A stretch of 64,000 nucleotides of DNA, taken from NCBI RefSeq assembly GCF_009696375.1, contig NZ_VUMD01000002.1, positions 124,001 through 188,000 of the forward strand. The letters are read 5' to 3'. The notes under the pieces were generated by a model. That model was not told the DNA's origin, searched no databases, and saw only the letters and a program-made list of their open reading frames with translations. How positions within the stretch are numbered: position 1 is the first letter of the stretch; the number at the start of each line of letters is the position of its first letter. Position numbers and translations under genes: made by a program. Source of the DNA: Clostridium porci (GTDB lineage: Bacteria; Bacillota; Clostridia; Lachnospirales; Lachnospiraceae). Shown piece after piece: positions 53,098 to 60,496 of the stretch.

Positions 53098-53751
53098 TTA
53101 CAAAATTTTCCCTGTCATTGCCAGATAAAGGAGCACACAGGTAAGAAGTATCATAAATGCTGTAAGAGCAATTCCAATGGTATTCTGTCTGGAACTGTGG
53201 GTGGAAGGCGGTACAAGGCCGGCCTTTCTCAGGGCAGTCACAATAGGTTTGTAAAGAAGCAGGGTGAACGCCATGTTAAGCCCTCCTTTAAAGAGGTTAA
53301 AGGGAAGGAATATAGGTATCAGCATGGCGGTTACAGCATCCCTGGGGTACCCCAGGTAAATAGGGGTGAGAAGGTAGTTCCATAAAAGCATGGCAATGGT
53401 AGAAGCGATGATGCCGAAAAGCAAACCCGTCGCCGCCCCTTTGAGGGTATGGTTCTTCTTATAATGCCAAGCAGCCAGGCAGGCGAAGCAGCAGCTGGAC
53501 AGAATATTCATAATACAGCCGATGATGCCGGTGCTGCTGATGCTGATCATCTCTATCAAGCAAACGATGACAGATATAATCATAGCTGTCCAGGGGCCGA
53601 AGATAAAGCCTCCGATGGTAATCATTACATCCTTGGGCTCGTAGCTTAGAAACATGACAATGGGAATGCGTCCAATTACCACCATCAAGTAGGAGATGGC
53701 ACATATCATAGCCACAGTCGTAAGCTTTTTTGTTTTTACATCCTGATTCAT
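53098..53751 (-). CDS. ribU: ECF riboflavin transporter substrate-binding component
   Basis: A 217-residue membrane protein with six predicted segments and the RibU pattern FLSYEPKDVMITIGGFIFGP. The ATG (plus 53749-53751) follows GGAGG by eight bases; an earlier in-frame start lies in the riboswitch terminator. As an S component it binds riboflavin or FMN and uses the shared EcfA-EcfA'-EcfT module, not encoded here. An FMN riboswitch upstream supports the substrate. Confidence 0.92.
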   Translation of the reverse strand: MNQDVKTKKLTTVAMICAISYLMVVIGRIPIVMFLSYEPKDVMITIGGFIFGPWTAMIISVIVCLIEMISISSTGIIGCIMNILSSCCFACLAAWHYKKNHTLKGAATGLLFGIIASTIAMLLWNYLLTPIYLGYPRDAVTAMLIPIFLPFNLFKGGLNMAFTLLLYKPIVTALRKAGLVPPSTHSSRQNTIGIALTAFMILLTCVLLYLAMTGKIL

Positions 53752-53777
53752 AATTAATACCTCCAGATAAATAATAA

Positions 53778-53807
53778 ACACCTGAAAAGCCTATGCCTTT
53801 CAGGTGT
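53778..53807 (-). terminator. Expression-platform terminator of the FMN riboswitch
   Basis: A ten-base-pair stem (plus ACACCTGAAA with TTTCAGGTGT) followed on the minus strand by TTATTATTT. When FMN is bound this hairpin should form and stop transcription before ribU. Confidence 0.85.
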
Positions 53808-53876
53808 CCAATGCTCACACTGCGTACCTTTGCCGGTTTGGCTATGCCACCGGTTCTTTCCGCCCTGGCTGACACA

Positions 53877-53983
53877 TCTTCTTTCATCCAGACTATACTG
53901 TTGGTTCCGGAATCACACCGGATCGGCGCTGCTGCGCTCGCGGACTTTAACCGCCAGTCGGGAATTTCACCCTGCCCTGAAGA
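53877..53983 (-). ncRNA. FMN riboswitch (RFN element)
   Basis: Read on the minus strand, the aptamer shows the conserved elements AGGGCAGGGTGAAATTCCC, GACTGGCGGT, AGTCCGCGAGC, GATCCGGTGTGATTCCGG and CAGTATAGTCTGGATG, closed by a TCTTC/GAAGA stem. It senses flavin mononucleotide and controls ribU. Confidence 0.95.
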
Positions 53984-54009
53984 CACATCCATATTCAAAT
54001 GTCAGTATC

Positions 54010-54038
54010 AGTATAGATCTGCCGCTGGGATTTGTCAA
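54010..54038 (-). promoter_or_regulatory. Promoter of the FMN riboswitch and ribU
   Basis: On the minus strand TTGACA (plus 54033-54038), 17 bases, TATACT (plus 54010-54015), about 25 bases before the aptamer. Confidence 0.85.
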
Positions 54039-54144
54039 AGTATATTTGTAAAAATGTGCATATTGATAAATATCTGAATACATGTTAAATTTGCATTGAA
54101 AGAATGATTCCTAGTTATTACTAATAAAATATTATAAAAAACTG

Positions 54145-54173
54145 TTGCCAAAAATTACTTTCTGTGCTATACT
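54145..54173 (+). promoter_or_regulatory. Promoter of tRNA-Leu(AAG)
   Basis: TTGCCA (54145-54150), 17 bases, TATACT (54168-54173), 12 bases before the tRNA. Confidence 0.75.
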
Positions 54174-54185
54174 GTTATTTGTGTC

Positions 54186-54272
54186 GCGGGAGTGCTGGAA
54201 CTGGCAGACAGGCAAGACTAAGGATCTTGTGGGTGTATGCTCGTGTGGGTTCAAGTCCCATCTCCCGCACCA
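54186..54272 (+). tRNA. tRNA-Leu (anticodon AAG)
   Basis: An 87-base class II tRNA including encoded CCA: acceptor stem GCGGGAG with CTCCCGC, anticodon loop CTAAGGA (anticodon AAG, reading CUU), a long variable arm and a T-arm with GGGTTCAAGTCCC. It borders the mobile island to its right, so it is a candidate integration site. Confidence 0.94.
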
Positions 54273-54281
54273 GATAATGAT

Positions 54282-54322
54282 AATCCGAACCCGGTTCCAA
54301 TCGGGGACGGCTTCGGATTTTT
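54282..54322 (+). terminator. Terminator after tRNA-Leu(AAG)
   Basis: AATCCGAA pairs with TTCGGATT, with inner CCCG/CGGG pairs, followed by a T tract. Confidence 0.85.
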
Positions 54323-54343
54323 AGTATATCTTGAGTGCTAAAG

Positions 54344-54381
54344 CAAAAGCGGCGGTATCATTTACGATACCGCCGCTTTTG
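54344..54381. terminator. Strong palindromic hairpin at left end of the island
   Basis: A 16-base-pair perfect stem, CAAAAGCGGCGGTATC with its complement. It abuts the stop codon of the minus-strand gene at 54382 and probably ends the mobilization transcript; it may also act in the plus direction. Confidence 0.85.
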
Positions 54382-54552
54382 TCATACGCTCCTTTTCTTT
54401 TCCGTTTCCTCTGCCCTCTGCGCTTTCCACTCCTCAAATTCTTTTTGTCCCTCCGGGCTTTCAAAGAGTTTTTGGATTTCTGGAAGTAAGCACCGGGCAA
54501 GGGCTTCTATTTCATGCTGGGGGATATTTGTGTCTGGTTGCTTTTTTGCCAT
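54382..54552 (-). CDS. Small hypothetical protein of the mobilization operon
   Basis: A 56-residue hydrophilic protein starting MAKKQPDTNIPQHEIEALAR; the ATG at 54552 has AAAGG upstream, while the in-frame ATG at 54582 lacks one. It is rich in charged residues and ends EETEKKRSV. It lies 46 bases after the relaxase gene on the same strand. I know similar small proteins only as companions of Firmicute relaxase genes. Function unknown. Confidence 0.7.
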   Translation of the reverse strand: MAKKQPDTNIPQHEIEALARCLLPEIQKLFESPEGQKEFEEWKAQRAEETEKKRSV

Positions 54553-54628
54553 ATATCGCCTTTCTCTGTATTCAGTTGTCAAGGTACAATGCCGCCATGC
54601 TGCGGCGTGAAATGTTTTCTGTCATCAA

Positions 54629-55570
54629 TCACCGTTCCCTTGTGTGTCGCTGCTGCCGTTCCAATTCCCTGCGGATTTCCGGCGGAATACGGTCAACCAG
54701 CCTTTGCATATCGTGCAGTTCACTTTCCAGCTTTGCCCGCTCCAGTGTATCTTTCATCTTGCCCCTTTTGCTGGCTTTGGCTCTGGCTTCCAACTGTTCA
54801 TTTTCTGCCAAAAGGTCGTTTATCGTGACCTTGTATTTTTTGAGCTGCCCGGAGAAATTCTCCATCTGCGGGAACCACTTTTTCAGCAGGGAGAGGGCTT
54901 CCTCTTTCTTCTTTCCGGCGTTCAGCGGGTTAATTCCGTCAAGAGCCGCTTCAATCGCCCTTGCCTGTTTGGAGAGATTGACCGCCTGCTTGAACAGACG
55001 GGTGGGGATATGCTTCCTGCCTGTCTTGCTGGCACTTTCCCCACGCTCCAAGTCGGGATATTTCTCCACCATATAGGCGTGAAAATCGTCCTGCCATTTT
55101 GTGAGGTTGGCTCTGTTCCCGATAATCTCCTTTGCACACAGGCGGTTGTCCTCTGTCAGCGGGACAAAAACCAGATGCAGGTGGGGCGTTTTCTCGTCCA
55201 TGTGTACCACCGCCGACACGATATTTTCTTTCCCTACCCGTCCGATTAAGAAATCAGCCGCCCTCTGGAAAAATTCCTGTATTTCCTTTGGGGACTTCTT
55301 CTTGAAAAATTCCGGGCTGGCGGTAATCAGCGTATCCACAAACCGGGTGCTGTCCCTGCGTGTCCGGCAGCCTGCTTGTTCAATACGGTTTTGAATGAAG
55401 TGGTAGTACCTGCCCTCCGGCTTAACGATGTGGAAATTGTACTTGCTCCGGTTGGTGTCAATGTCGGGATTGCTGGAATATTGTTCCTTTTGCCGTTCGT
55501 GATGGGCTTCCAGCGGTCTTGCCGGATTGCCCTTGTGCTTTTCAAATCGCAAAATTGCGTGTTGTGCCAT
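54629..55570 (-). CDS. MobV/Pre-type relaxase (plasmid mobilization protein)
   Basis: A 313-residue relaxase that nicks the transfer origin and pilots single-stranded DNA to a helper conjugation system. The three-histidine-type metal motif HMDEKTPHLHLVFVPL (about residues 121-136) is the MobV/Pre signature, and the N-terminus (AILRFEKHK, NPDIDTNRSKYN) holds the conserved MobV region. The C-terminal part (about 200-313) is coiled-coil. It lacks the longer C-terminal region of plasmid Mob proteins (about 400-500 residues) but looks complete. Confidence 0.88.
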   Translation of the reverse strand: MAQHAILRFEKHKGNPARPLEAHHERQKEQYSSNPDIDTNRSKYNFHIVKPEGRYYHFIQNRIEQAGCRTRRDSTRFVDTLITASPEFFKKKSPKEIQEFFQRAADFLIGRVGKENIVSAVVHMDEKTPHLHLVFVPLTEDNRLCAKEIIGNRANLTKWQDDFHAYMVEKYPDLERGESASKTGRKHIPTRLFKQAVNLSKQARAIEAALDGINPLNAGKKKEEALSLLKKWFPQMENFSGQLKKYKVTINDLLAENEQLEARAKASKRGKMKDTLERAKLESELHDMQRLVDRIPPEIRRELERQQRHTRER

Positions 55571-55775
55571 GAAACTCCTTTCCCCGTTCCGTTCCTTTCC
55601 GTCGGCTTTTCTTTGAAAAGCCTGTTTTCACACAGGAAAATCCCGCAGAAAATATCTCGGATAGGATAGGAATGGATAAGATATAAATAAAATCGTTTTA
55701 ATCTCTGTATTTCTATATACCGTCCGGTTTTCGTACTTCAAGAGGATTGATTATCGTACTCTATGAGTGCGGTTT
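55571..55775. other. Intergenic region upstream of the relaxase, candidate oriT or iteron area
   Basis: Contains GGATA-type short repeats (GGATAGGATAGGAATGGATAAGATA spread over 55658-55683) and a CGTACT direct repeat (about 55732-55763). MobV origins usually lie just upstream of mob, so an oriT is possible, but I cannot match a known oriT. Confidence 0.35.
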
Positions 55776-56170
55776 TCAGTCCTCCGGCGTTCCATAACCG
55801 GATTTCTTGAAGTCGGTGTTTGAAACCGCTTCATAGGATTTTGGATAAATGCGGTTGGGTTTTCCACAGCCCTGCTTCTTAATGTCAATCAGTTCCGCAT
55901 ATTGCAGCTCCCGAAGGGTGTTGACCGCTTTCTGCCGTCCGCAGTGGAACAGCTCCACCACCTCGTTGATGGGATAGTACAGGTAAATGCGCCCATATTC
56001 GTCCGCCCATCCGTTTTCCGGGACAGGTCTGTCCGGCGCAGGATAAAGGCATACAGTACCTTTGCTTCGCTGGACAGGGGCGTGAATGTGGGAGCTTCAA
56101 AAAGGAAATTGGGAAGCCGGGTAAAGCTGACCACCTTTTCCGGCTGATGGATATAAATGGTGTTTGTCAT
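55776..56170 (-). pseudogene. RepA N-terminal-type replication initiator, frameshifted and truncated
   Basis: The minus strand encodes a replication-initiator A homologue in two frames. The first (56170 down to about 56015) reads VVSFTRLPNFLFEAPTFTPL and FILRRTDLSRK; then a run of only four A residues (plus TTTT 56014-56017) shifts the frame. One added A restores NGWADEYGRIYLYYPINEVVELFHCGRQKAVNTL, which continues to a stop at 55776. The remaining 3' sequence lacks a full C-terminal domain (LEVRKPDGI is out of frame). Likely an inactive gene, unless the A-run is a sequencing error. Confidence 0.8.
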
Positions 56171-56281
56171 ATCGTGTTTTGTGGACGGTTAAAAGCCTAT
56201 TTCCGGGAGCAGACGGTACTTTCTATTGCCTGCCCCTGTTGTATGCTTGCAAAGCCTTGTAAATCAAGGGATTTTCAGCCC

Positions 56282-56695
56282 CTAACTGTCCACACAAGAC
56301 CTCCTTTTCCGTTCACTTTCTGTTTTCTGCCGCCTGTGAACTCTGGCGGCGCAGTCGGGACAGTATTTCGCCCGGTTGGACTTTGGGACAAACATTCTGC
56401 CGCAGACCGCACAGCGTTTCAGCTCCTTATCCCGGAAAATCTCTGCTTCCAGCGTTCCGATTTGCGGCAAGACCGACCAGCGGAACCACTTGCAGCAGAC
56501 CGAGAAAGAAATGGTCTGGGGGCAGGTGTGGGTGTCCCCATCGTCAAGGAGCATACAGTTCCCGTCCTCATAACAGCAGCACTCCCGGCGGATCAGGGCG
56601 TTTGCCTGTTTCCTCTGTGCTGGTGCCATGCGGTAAAGGGAACCGTCCTGCTTGCGCTCTATGGGCGGCAGTCGTTTATATGGGTTCTCTCTCAT
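56282..56695 (-). CDS. Cysteine-rich (VLP-domain type) mobile-element protein
   Basis: A 137-residue protein with a double set of cysteines: RRECCCYEDGNCMLLDDG and CxxFRWSVLP in the first half, and a zinc-ribbon-like CAVCGRMFVPKSNRAKYCPDCAARVHRRQ in the second. Known as a frequent companion of relaxase and RepA genes in Firmicute conjugative and mobilizable elements; function unknown. On the same strand as repA and mob, so it belongs to the mobilization/replication transcript. Confidence 0.8.
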   Translation of the reverse strand: MRENPYKRLPPIERKQDGSLYRMAPAQRKQANALIRRECCCYEDGNCMLLDDGDTHTCPQTISFSVCCKWFRWSVLPQIGTLEAEIFRDKELKRCAVCGRMFVPKSNRAKYCPDCAARVHRRQKTESERKRRSCVDS

Positions 56696-56882
56696 GTGTT
56701 CCCTCCATTTTGCTTTCCGTTGCCGTTCTCCACGAAAAGGCTTCCTGCCCCATTCCTTCGGCGTGGTTCTCCTTTGGTACGCAAATGCGCTACTTCTCCG
56801 GGAGAGGTATTCCTTTTCGGACGGTCATTCTATTTTCAAGGTGCGGCTCATCGATGAACTACCCTAAGTCTACACGAAAAAA
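56696..56882. other. Region between the minus-strand mobilization genes and the XRE promoter
   Basis: No gene is recognised in 187 bases. It must contain the promoter of the minus-strand genes. The divergent XRE promoter and operators follow at 56883. Confidence 0.4.
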
Positions 56883-56967
56883 ATGCAATTCCCGGAATCT
56901 TGCGAGAATTGCATTTTAGGGCAATATTCAATTTCAAAATTGCATTTCTGCAATTCTCCTGTATAAT
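56883..56967 (+). promoter_or_regulatory. Promoter and two inverted-repeat operators of the XRE regulator
   Basis: TTGCAT (56940-56945), 16 bases, TATAAT (56962-56967). The half-site GAATTGCA or its complement occurs four times: TGCAATTC (56884-56891), GAATTGCA (56906-56913), AATTGCA (56938-56944) and TGCAATTC (56949-56956), forming two inverted repeats, one overlapping the -35 box. Likely autorepression, perhaps with divergent control of the mobilization genes. Confidence 0.7.
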
Positions 56968-56994
56968 GGGAAGTAAGCAAAGGAGGTGCTGTGT

Positions 56995-57816
56995 ATGGCT
57001 TTACCCAGGACACCTGGACAAAGGATTTCCGATTTATGCAACGGCAATCATATTTCTCAAAAGCAGCTTGCAGAGAAGATAGGCGTATCTGCTTCCCAGT
57101 TGAGCCGCATTGTTAGCGGAGAAACAAAGACGGTCAGCAGCGATATTCTCATAGGCGTGGCAAAGGAATTTAAGGTATCAACAGACTACATACTGGGATT
57201 GTCCACCGTGAGCGTCCGTAAAAGCTATGATATTTCTGAATTAGGCTTGTCTGAGGGGGCTGTGAGAGGGCTTGTGACAGGTATGGTCGATGCGCAAATC
57301 CTCAACCGCCTGTTGGAACACAGGAATTTTCCGAAACTGATGGATTTGATACGGATTTATTTTCAAGACACAGCGGCAAAGGGTATCATGGCAAGAAACC
57401 AGCTGATTGAACTGGCAACGGCTTCCTTGTCCGATCTTATGAAAGAACACCCGGAACATCGGGCAGAAGCAAGACAGGATTTGCAACTTCTGAACGCACA
57501 GAAGATGGGCGAACATGAGGCGGAGATTGAAAAAATCAAGAATGTATTCCTTGCCATCCTGCGGGATATTAAGAAAGATATGGACAGCGGAGAACAGCCG
57601 GGAGAAGTGGTCACCGACGCAATGCTTCAAACCATGAGGGACACGCTGGCAGAGCAACAGCAGGAGCCGCTTTCTATGGACGATGTAACTGCTATGATTG
57701 CCGGACAGATCGGACAGATTGTGCCGATGGACGCGGAAACCACCAAGCAGTTTCAAGCACTGGCAAAAAAGATGATGGGACAAGTGGGCAGTACACAAAA
57801 TGAGGAAGAGCCATGA
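56995..57816 (+). CDS. XRE-family regulator of the mobile island
   Basis: A 273-residue protein with a Cro/CI helix-turn-helix (about residues 18-72, ISQKQLAEKIGVSASQLSRIVSGETK) and a long helical C-terminal region (about 90-273) of unknown type. The ATG at 56995 follows AAAGGAGG; the in-frame codon at 56986 overlaps this site. It is the first gene of the plus-strand unit and overlaps vsr by four bases, so it is likely co-transcribed with the restriction genes and represses them or itself. Confidence 0.82.
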   Translation: MALPRTPGQRISDLCNGNHISQKQLAEKIGVSASQLSRIVSGETKTVSSDILIGVAKEFKVSTDYILGLSTVSVRKSYDISELGLSEGAVRGLVTGMVDAQILNRLLEHRNFPKLMDLIRIYFQDTAAKGIMARNQLIELATASLSDLMKEHPEHRAEARQDLQLLNAQKMGEHEAEIEKIKNVFLAILRDIKKDMDSGEQPGEVVTDAMLQTMRDTLAEQQQEPLSMDDVTAMIAGQIGQIVPMDAETTKQFQALAKKMMGQVGSTQNEEEP

Positions 57817-58289
57817 GCGATGTAATGACCCCGGAACAGCGAAGCCGGGCAATGAGCCATATTAAGGGAAAAGATACCAGTATTGAGGTTATACTACGGA
57901 AATCACTCTGGCACAAAGGCATACGGTATCGGAAAAATTATAAAAAACTGCCGGGTACGCCCGATATAGCTATAACCAAATACAGGATTGCCATCTTTTG
58001 TGACAGCGAGTTCTTTCACGGCTATAACTGGGAGATCAAGAAACAAAAGCTGGGCCATAACCGGGAATATTGGATCAAAAAGATCGAGCGTAATATGGCC
58101 CGTGACCGGGATAATGATTTCAAGCTAATTGCTATGGATTGGGTTCCCATGCACTTTTGGGGTCAGGAGATACAAAAACACACAGAAGAATGTGTGCAAG
58201 CCGTCGAAGATTTGATTTTTGAATTGCAGATGAGCCAATTTGATGTTATGATAGATGGCACAAGGGACTATATTGAAAACATAAAATAA
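57813..58289 (+). CDS. vsr: Very short patch repair endonuclease (Vsr)
   Basis: A 158-residue nuclease that nicks beside T:G mismatches arising from deamination of 5-methylcytosine made by its partner methyltransferase. It starts MSDVMTPEQRSRAMSHIKGKDT, and has the LPGTPDIA catalytic aspartate and IFCDSEFFHG histidine motif. The Cys residues that bind a structural zinc in E. coli Vsr (GCxWHxC type) are mostly missing here. Start overlaps the XRE stop. The methyltransferase it serves is encoded at 58562. Confidence 0.92.
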   Translation: MSDVMTPEQRSRAMSHIKGKDTSIEVILRKSLWHKGIRYRKNYKKLPGTPDIAITKYRIAIFCDSEFFHGYNWEIKKQKLGHNREYWIKKIERNMARDRDNDFKLIAMDWVPMHFWGQEIQKHTEECVQAVEDLIFELQMSQFDVMIDGTRDYIENIK

Positions 58290-58339
58290 TTACTTTATAT
58301 TTTCAATATATTTAATGATAAAATAAAAGGAGTACCCTT

Positions 58340-58549
58340 ATGACAATATCAGAACAGATTAAAGTGCTTTGTGTACGCTGCAATATCAGTGTTGCAGAAT
58401 TGGCAAGGCGTATGGGGACTACCCCTCAGAATTTCAACTCAAAAATGAAACGAGAGAGTTTTACAATCTCTGATTTAGAATATCTGGCAGAAACATTGGG
58501 GTGTTCTTTTGAACGCTATTTTGTCCTTCCAGATGGAGAAAAGGTTTAA
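58340..58549 (+). CDS. Small XRE-family controller protein
   Basis: A 69-residue helix-turn-helix protein (SEQIKVLCVRCNISVAELARRMG, TPQNFNSKMKRE) with AAAAGGAG before the ATG. The size and place directly before a methyltransferase and restriction enzyme fit the controller (C) proteins that time restriction expression. C-box operators are not obvious upstream. Confidence 0.85.
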   Translation: MTISEQIKVLCVRCNISVAELARRMGTTPQNFNSKMKRESFTISDLEYLAETLGCSFERYFVLPDGEKV

Positions 58550-58561
58550 TGGGAGGATTGA

Positions 58562-59761
58562 ATGAATTTATTACACTTTAAAGATAATCCCTCAAATCGG
58601 GATGTAATTTCCTTATTTTCCGGGGCAATGGGGCTGGATATTGGCCTTTCAAAAGCTGGCCTCAATATCGTAATCGGACAGGACTTTGACCCTGCTTGTG
58701 TCGCAACTATGCGTGCCAATGGGCACAAGGTTTTGGGTGGTGACATCCGTGAAATCAATGAAGAAGATTTGTTGGAACAGACTGGATTGGCACAGGGAGA
58801 ACCTTTCCTGATTTGCGGTGGCCCACCCTGCCAGCCATTTTCTACTGCCGGCAAGCGGCTGGGGATTAACGACCCAAGGGGCAGCTTGTTTATGGATTTT
58901 ATCCGAATGATTGACTATATCCATCCTCGTTTTTTCATTATGGAAAATGTAAAGGGGATTATGTCTGCCCCATTAAAGCATATGCCCCTTGCGGAGCGTG
59001 ACAAAAACGCCCCTGAACAGCATTTAGGAACTGTATTAGATGTTATCCTCTCTGAATTTGATAAATTAGGATATAAAACGGTGTATGGGATTTTGGATGC
59101 CGTCAATTATGGCGTACCTCAATTCCGGGAACGGTTTGTGTTGATCGGAAGCCGGGACAATGAAGATCTTTTCCTGCCATTCCCGACACACTTCCAGATG
59201 CACCAAGACTCGCAATACCGCTGGCGTACCTTGAATGATACAATCCGGGATTTGGAAAATAATTGCGGGGAATGTGCTGCCTTTAGTAAAGACCGCCTTG
59301 CGTATCTCCGCCTTGTTCCGGAGGGCGGAAATTGGCGTGACCTACCGGAAGATATTCGGAAAGAGGCTATGGGCGGTGCTTATGGCTCTGGCGGAGGAAA
59401 GGTTGGTTTTTACCGGAGACTATCTTACAGCCAGCCTTCACCAACCTTAGTGACCTCCCCGGTACAAAAAGCAACCATGATGTGCCATCCAACCCAAGAT
59501 AGGCCTTTGAGTATCCGGGAATATGCCCGTATCCAGCAATTTCCTGATGATTGGCAGTTCATGGGGACAAGCATTGCAAAATACAGGCAGATTGGCAACG
59601 CTGTACCGGTTGGGTTGGCATTAGCATTGGGAAATGCTTTGCTTTCTGTTGCGGATCAATCCGCTGAAATCCGCACAAAACGATTCAGAGGGACAGACAT
59701 ACATCAAAAGCTGAAACAAGCTATCGAAATAGGAGGAAGCTGCTATGCCAATAAACAGTAA
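58562..59761 (+). CDS. DNA (cytosine-5-)-methyltransferase
   Basis: A 399-residue type II methyltransferase with the motifs in order: I SLFSGAMGLDIGL (about 17-29), IV GGPPCQPFSTAG with catalytic cysteine (about 85-96), VI ENVKG (about 126), VIII QFRERFVLIG (about 186), a variable target-recognition region (about 210-310), and IX/X RIQQFPDDW and YRQIGNAVPVGLA. It protects the host from the restriction enzyme that follows. The recognition site cannot be read from sequence. Overlaps the next gene by 17 bases. Confidence 0.95.
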   Translation: MNLLHFKDNPSNRDVISLFSGAMGLDIGLSKAGLNIVIGQDFDPACVATMRANGHKVLGGDIREINEEDLLEQTGLAQGEPFLICGGPPCQPFSTAGKRLGINDPRGSLFMDFIRMIDYIHPRFFIMENVKGIMSAPLKHMPLAERDKNAPEQHLGTVLDVILSEFDKLGYKTVYGILDAVNYGVPQFRERFVLIGSRDNEDLFLPFPTHFQMHQDSQYRWRTLNDTIRDLENNCGECAAFSKDRLAYLRLVPEGGNWRDLPEDIRKEAMGGAYGSGGGKVGFYRRLSYSQPSPTLVTSPVQKATMMCHPTQDRPLSIREYARIQQFPDDWQFMGTSIAKYRQIGNAVPVGLALALGNALLSVADQSAEIRTKRFRGTDIHQKLKQAIEIGGSCYANKQ

Positions 59762-60479
59762 TTACAATGAAGAAGCTATTGTAGAAGCGATTGCAACTGC
59801 ATTAGATAATTTCTACACTAATTTAATCAGCAACATTGACAAGCTTAACATCAAAAAGGTTATGAAGCGAAAGAACCCGTATTTGTTCCGGGCAAAAGCC
59901 ATGAATGGGGCCGCACAGATCATTGATGCAATCCTTGCTGCCTTTGTGTCCTCATCCGAGGAAACAATATTTGGAAATGTTTTCTTTGAACCTATTGCTA
60001 CCGCTGCTGCACAAGGACAGAAAGCATTGGCAGAAGGCGTTGACATTATGGTGGAGCGCGACAATACCATTTATGCCATCGCTGTAAAATCTGGCACAAG
60101 CGTTTTTAATGCGGACAGCCGCAAGAAACAGGAACAGAATTTCATGGCGGCAAGCAAACTGGCGCAGCAGGCGAAGAAACGCTTCGTCCCGATTGTTGGT
60201 TACGGTTATGGAAAGAAGAAAGCTTCCAACCGCGGGCTTCCCAAGTTCTATATGGAATTGGCAGGCAAGGATTTCTGGACGGAATTAACCGGAGATGAAG
60301 AATTCTACATAAAGCTAATCCGTTTCATGGACAGGCTGCCAGAGAAATATGTGGAAGAATTCGATGCTTCCTATCAAAAAGCTTCAAACCGGCTCGTTCG
60401 TGAGTTCACCCAAGAGTTTTGCTTTGAGGATGGTAGTATTGACTGGGAGAAGCTTGTTAAATTCAACTCTGGAAATTAA
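59745..60479 (+). CDS. Type II restriction endonuclease, PmeII-like
   Basis: A 244-residue protein with a PD-(D/E)XK-like centre: EGVDIMVERDNTIYAIAVKSG (about residues 96-116), where the aspartate and lysine are in place but the usual glutamate is an alanine (A-V-K). N-terminal helices and the KFNADSRKKQEQNF-like region recall the PmeII-type restriction endonuclease family; that assignment is from memory. Position immediately after the methyltransferase, with an overlapping start and AGGAGG, is strong support for its role. Confidence 0.75.
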   Translation: MPINSNYNEEAIVEAIATALDNFYTNLISNIDKLNIKKVMKRKNPYLFRAKAMNGAAQIIDAILAAFVSSSEETIFGNVFFEPIATAAAQGQKALAEGVDIMVERDNTIYAIAVKSGTSVFNADSRKKQEQNFMAASKLAQQAKKRFVPIVGYGYGKKKASNRGLPKFYMELAGKDFWTELTGDEEFYIKLIRFMDRLPEKYVEEFDASYQKASNRLVREFTQEFCFEDGSIDWEKLVKFNSGN

Positions 60480-60496
60480 CATCGGAGGGATAAGGC

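Noticed and set aside
53459-53998. 179-residue minus-strand open frame
   Set aside because: It runs through the FMN riboswitch and overlaps ribU in another frame.
54186-54272. Proven attachment site in the tRNA-Leu 3' end
   Set aside because: No second copy of the tRNA 3' end was noticed in the window, so an att site remains a hypothesis.
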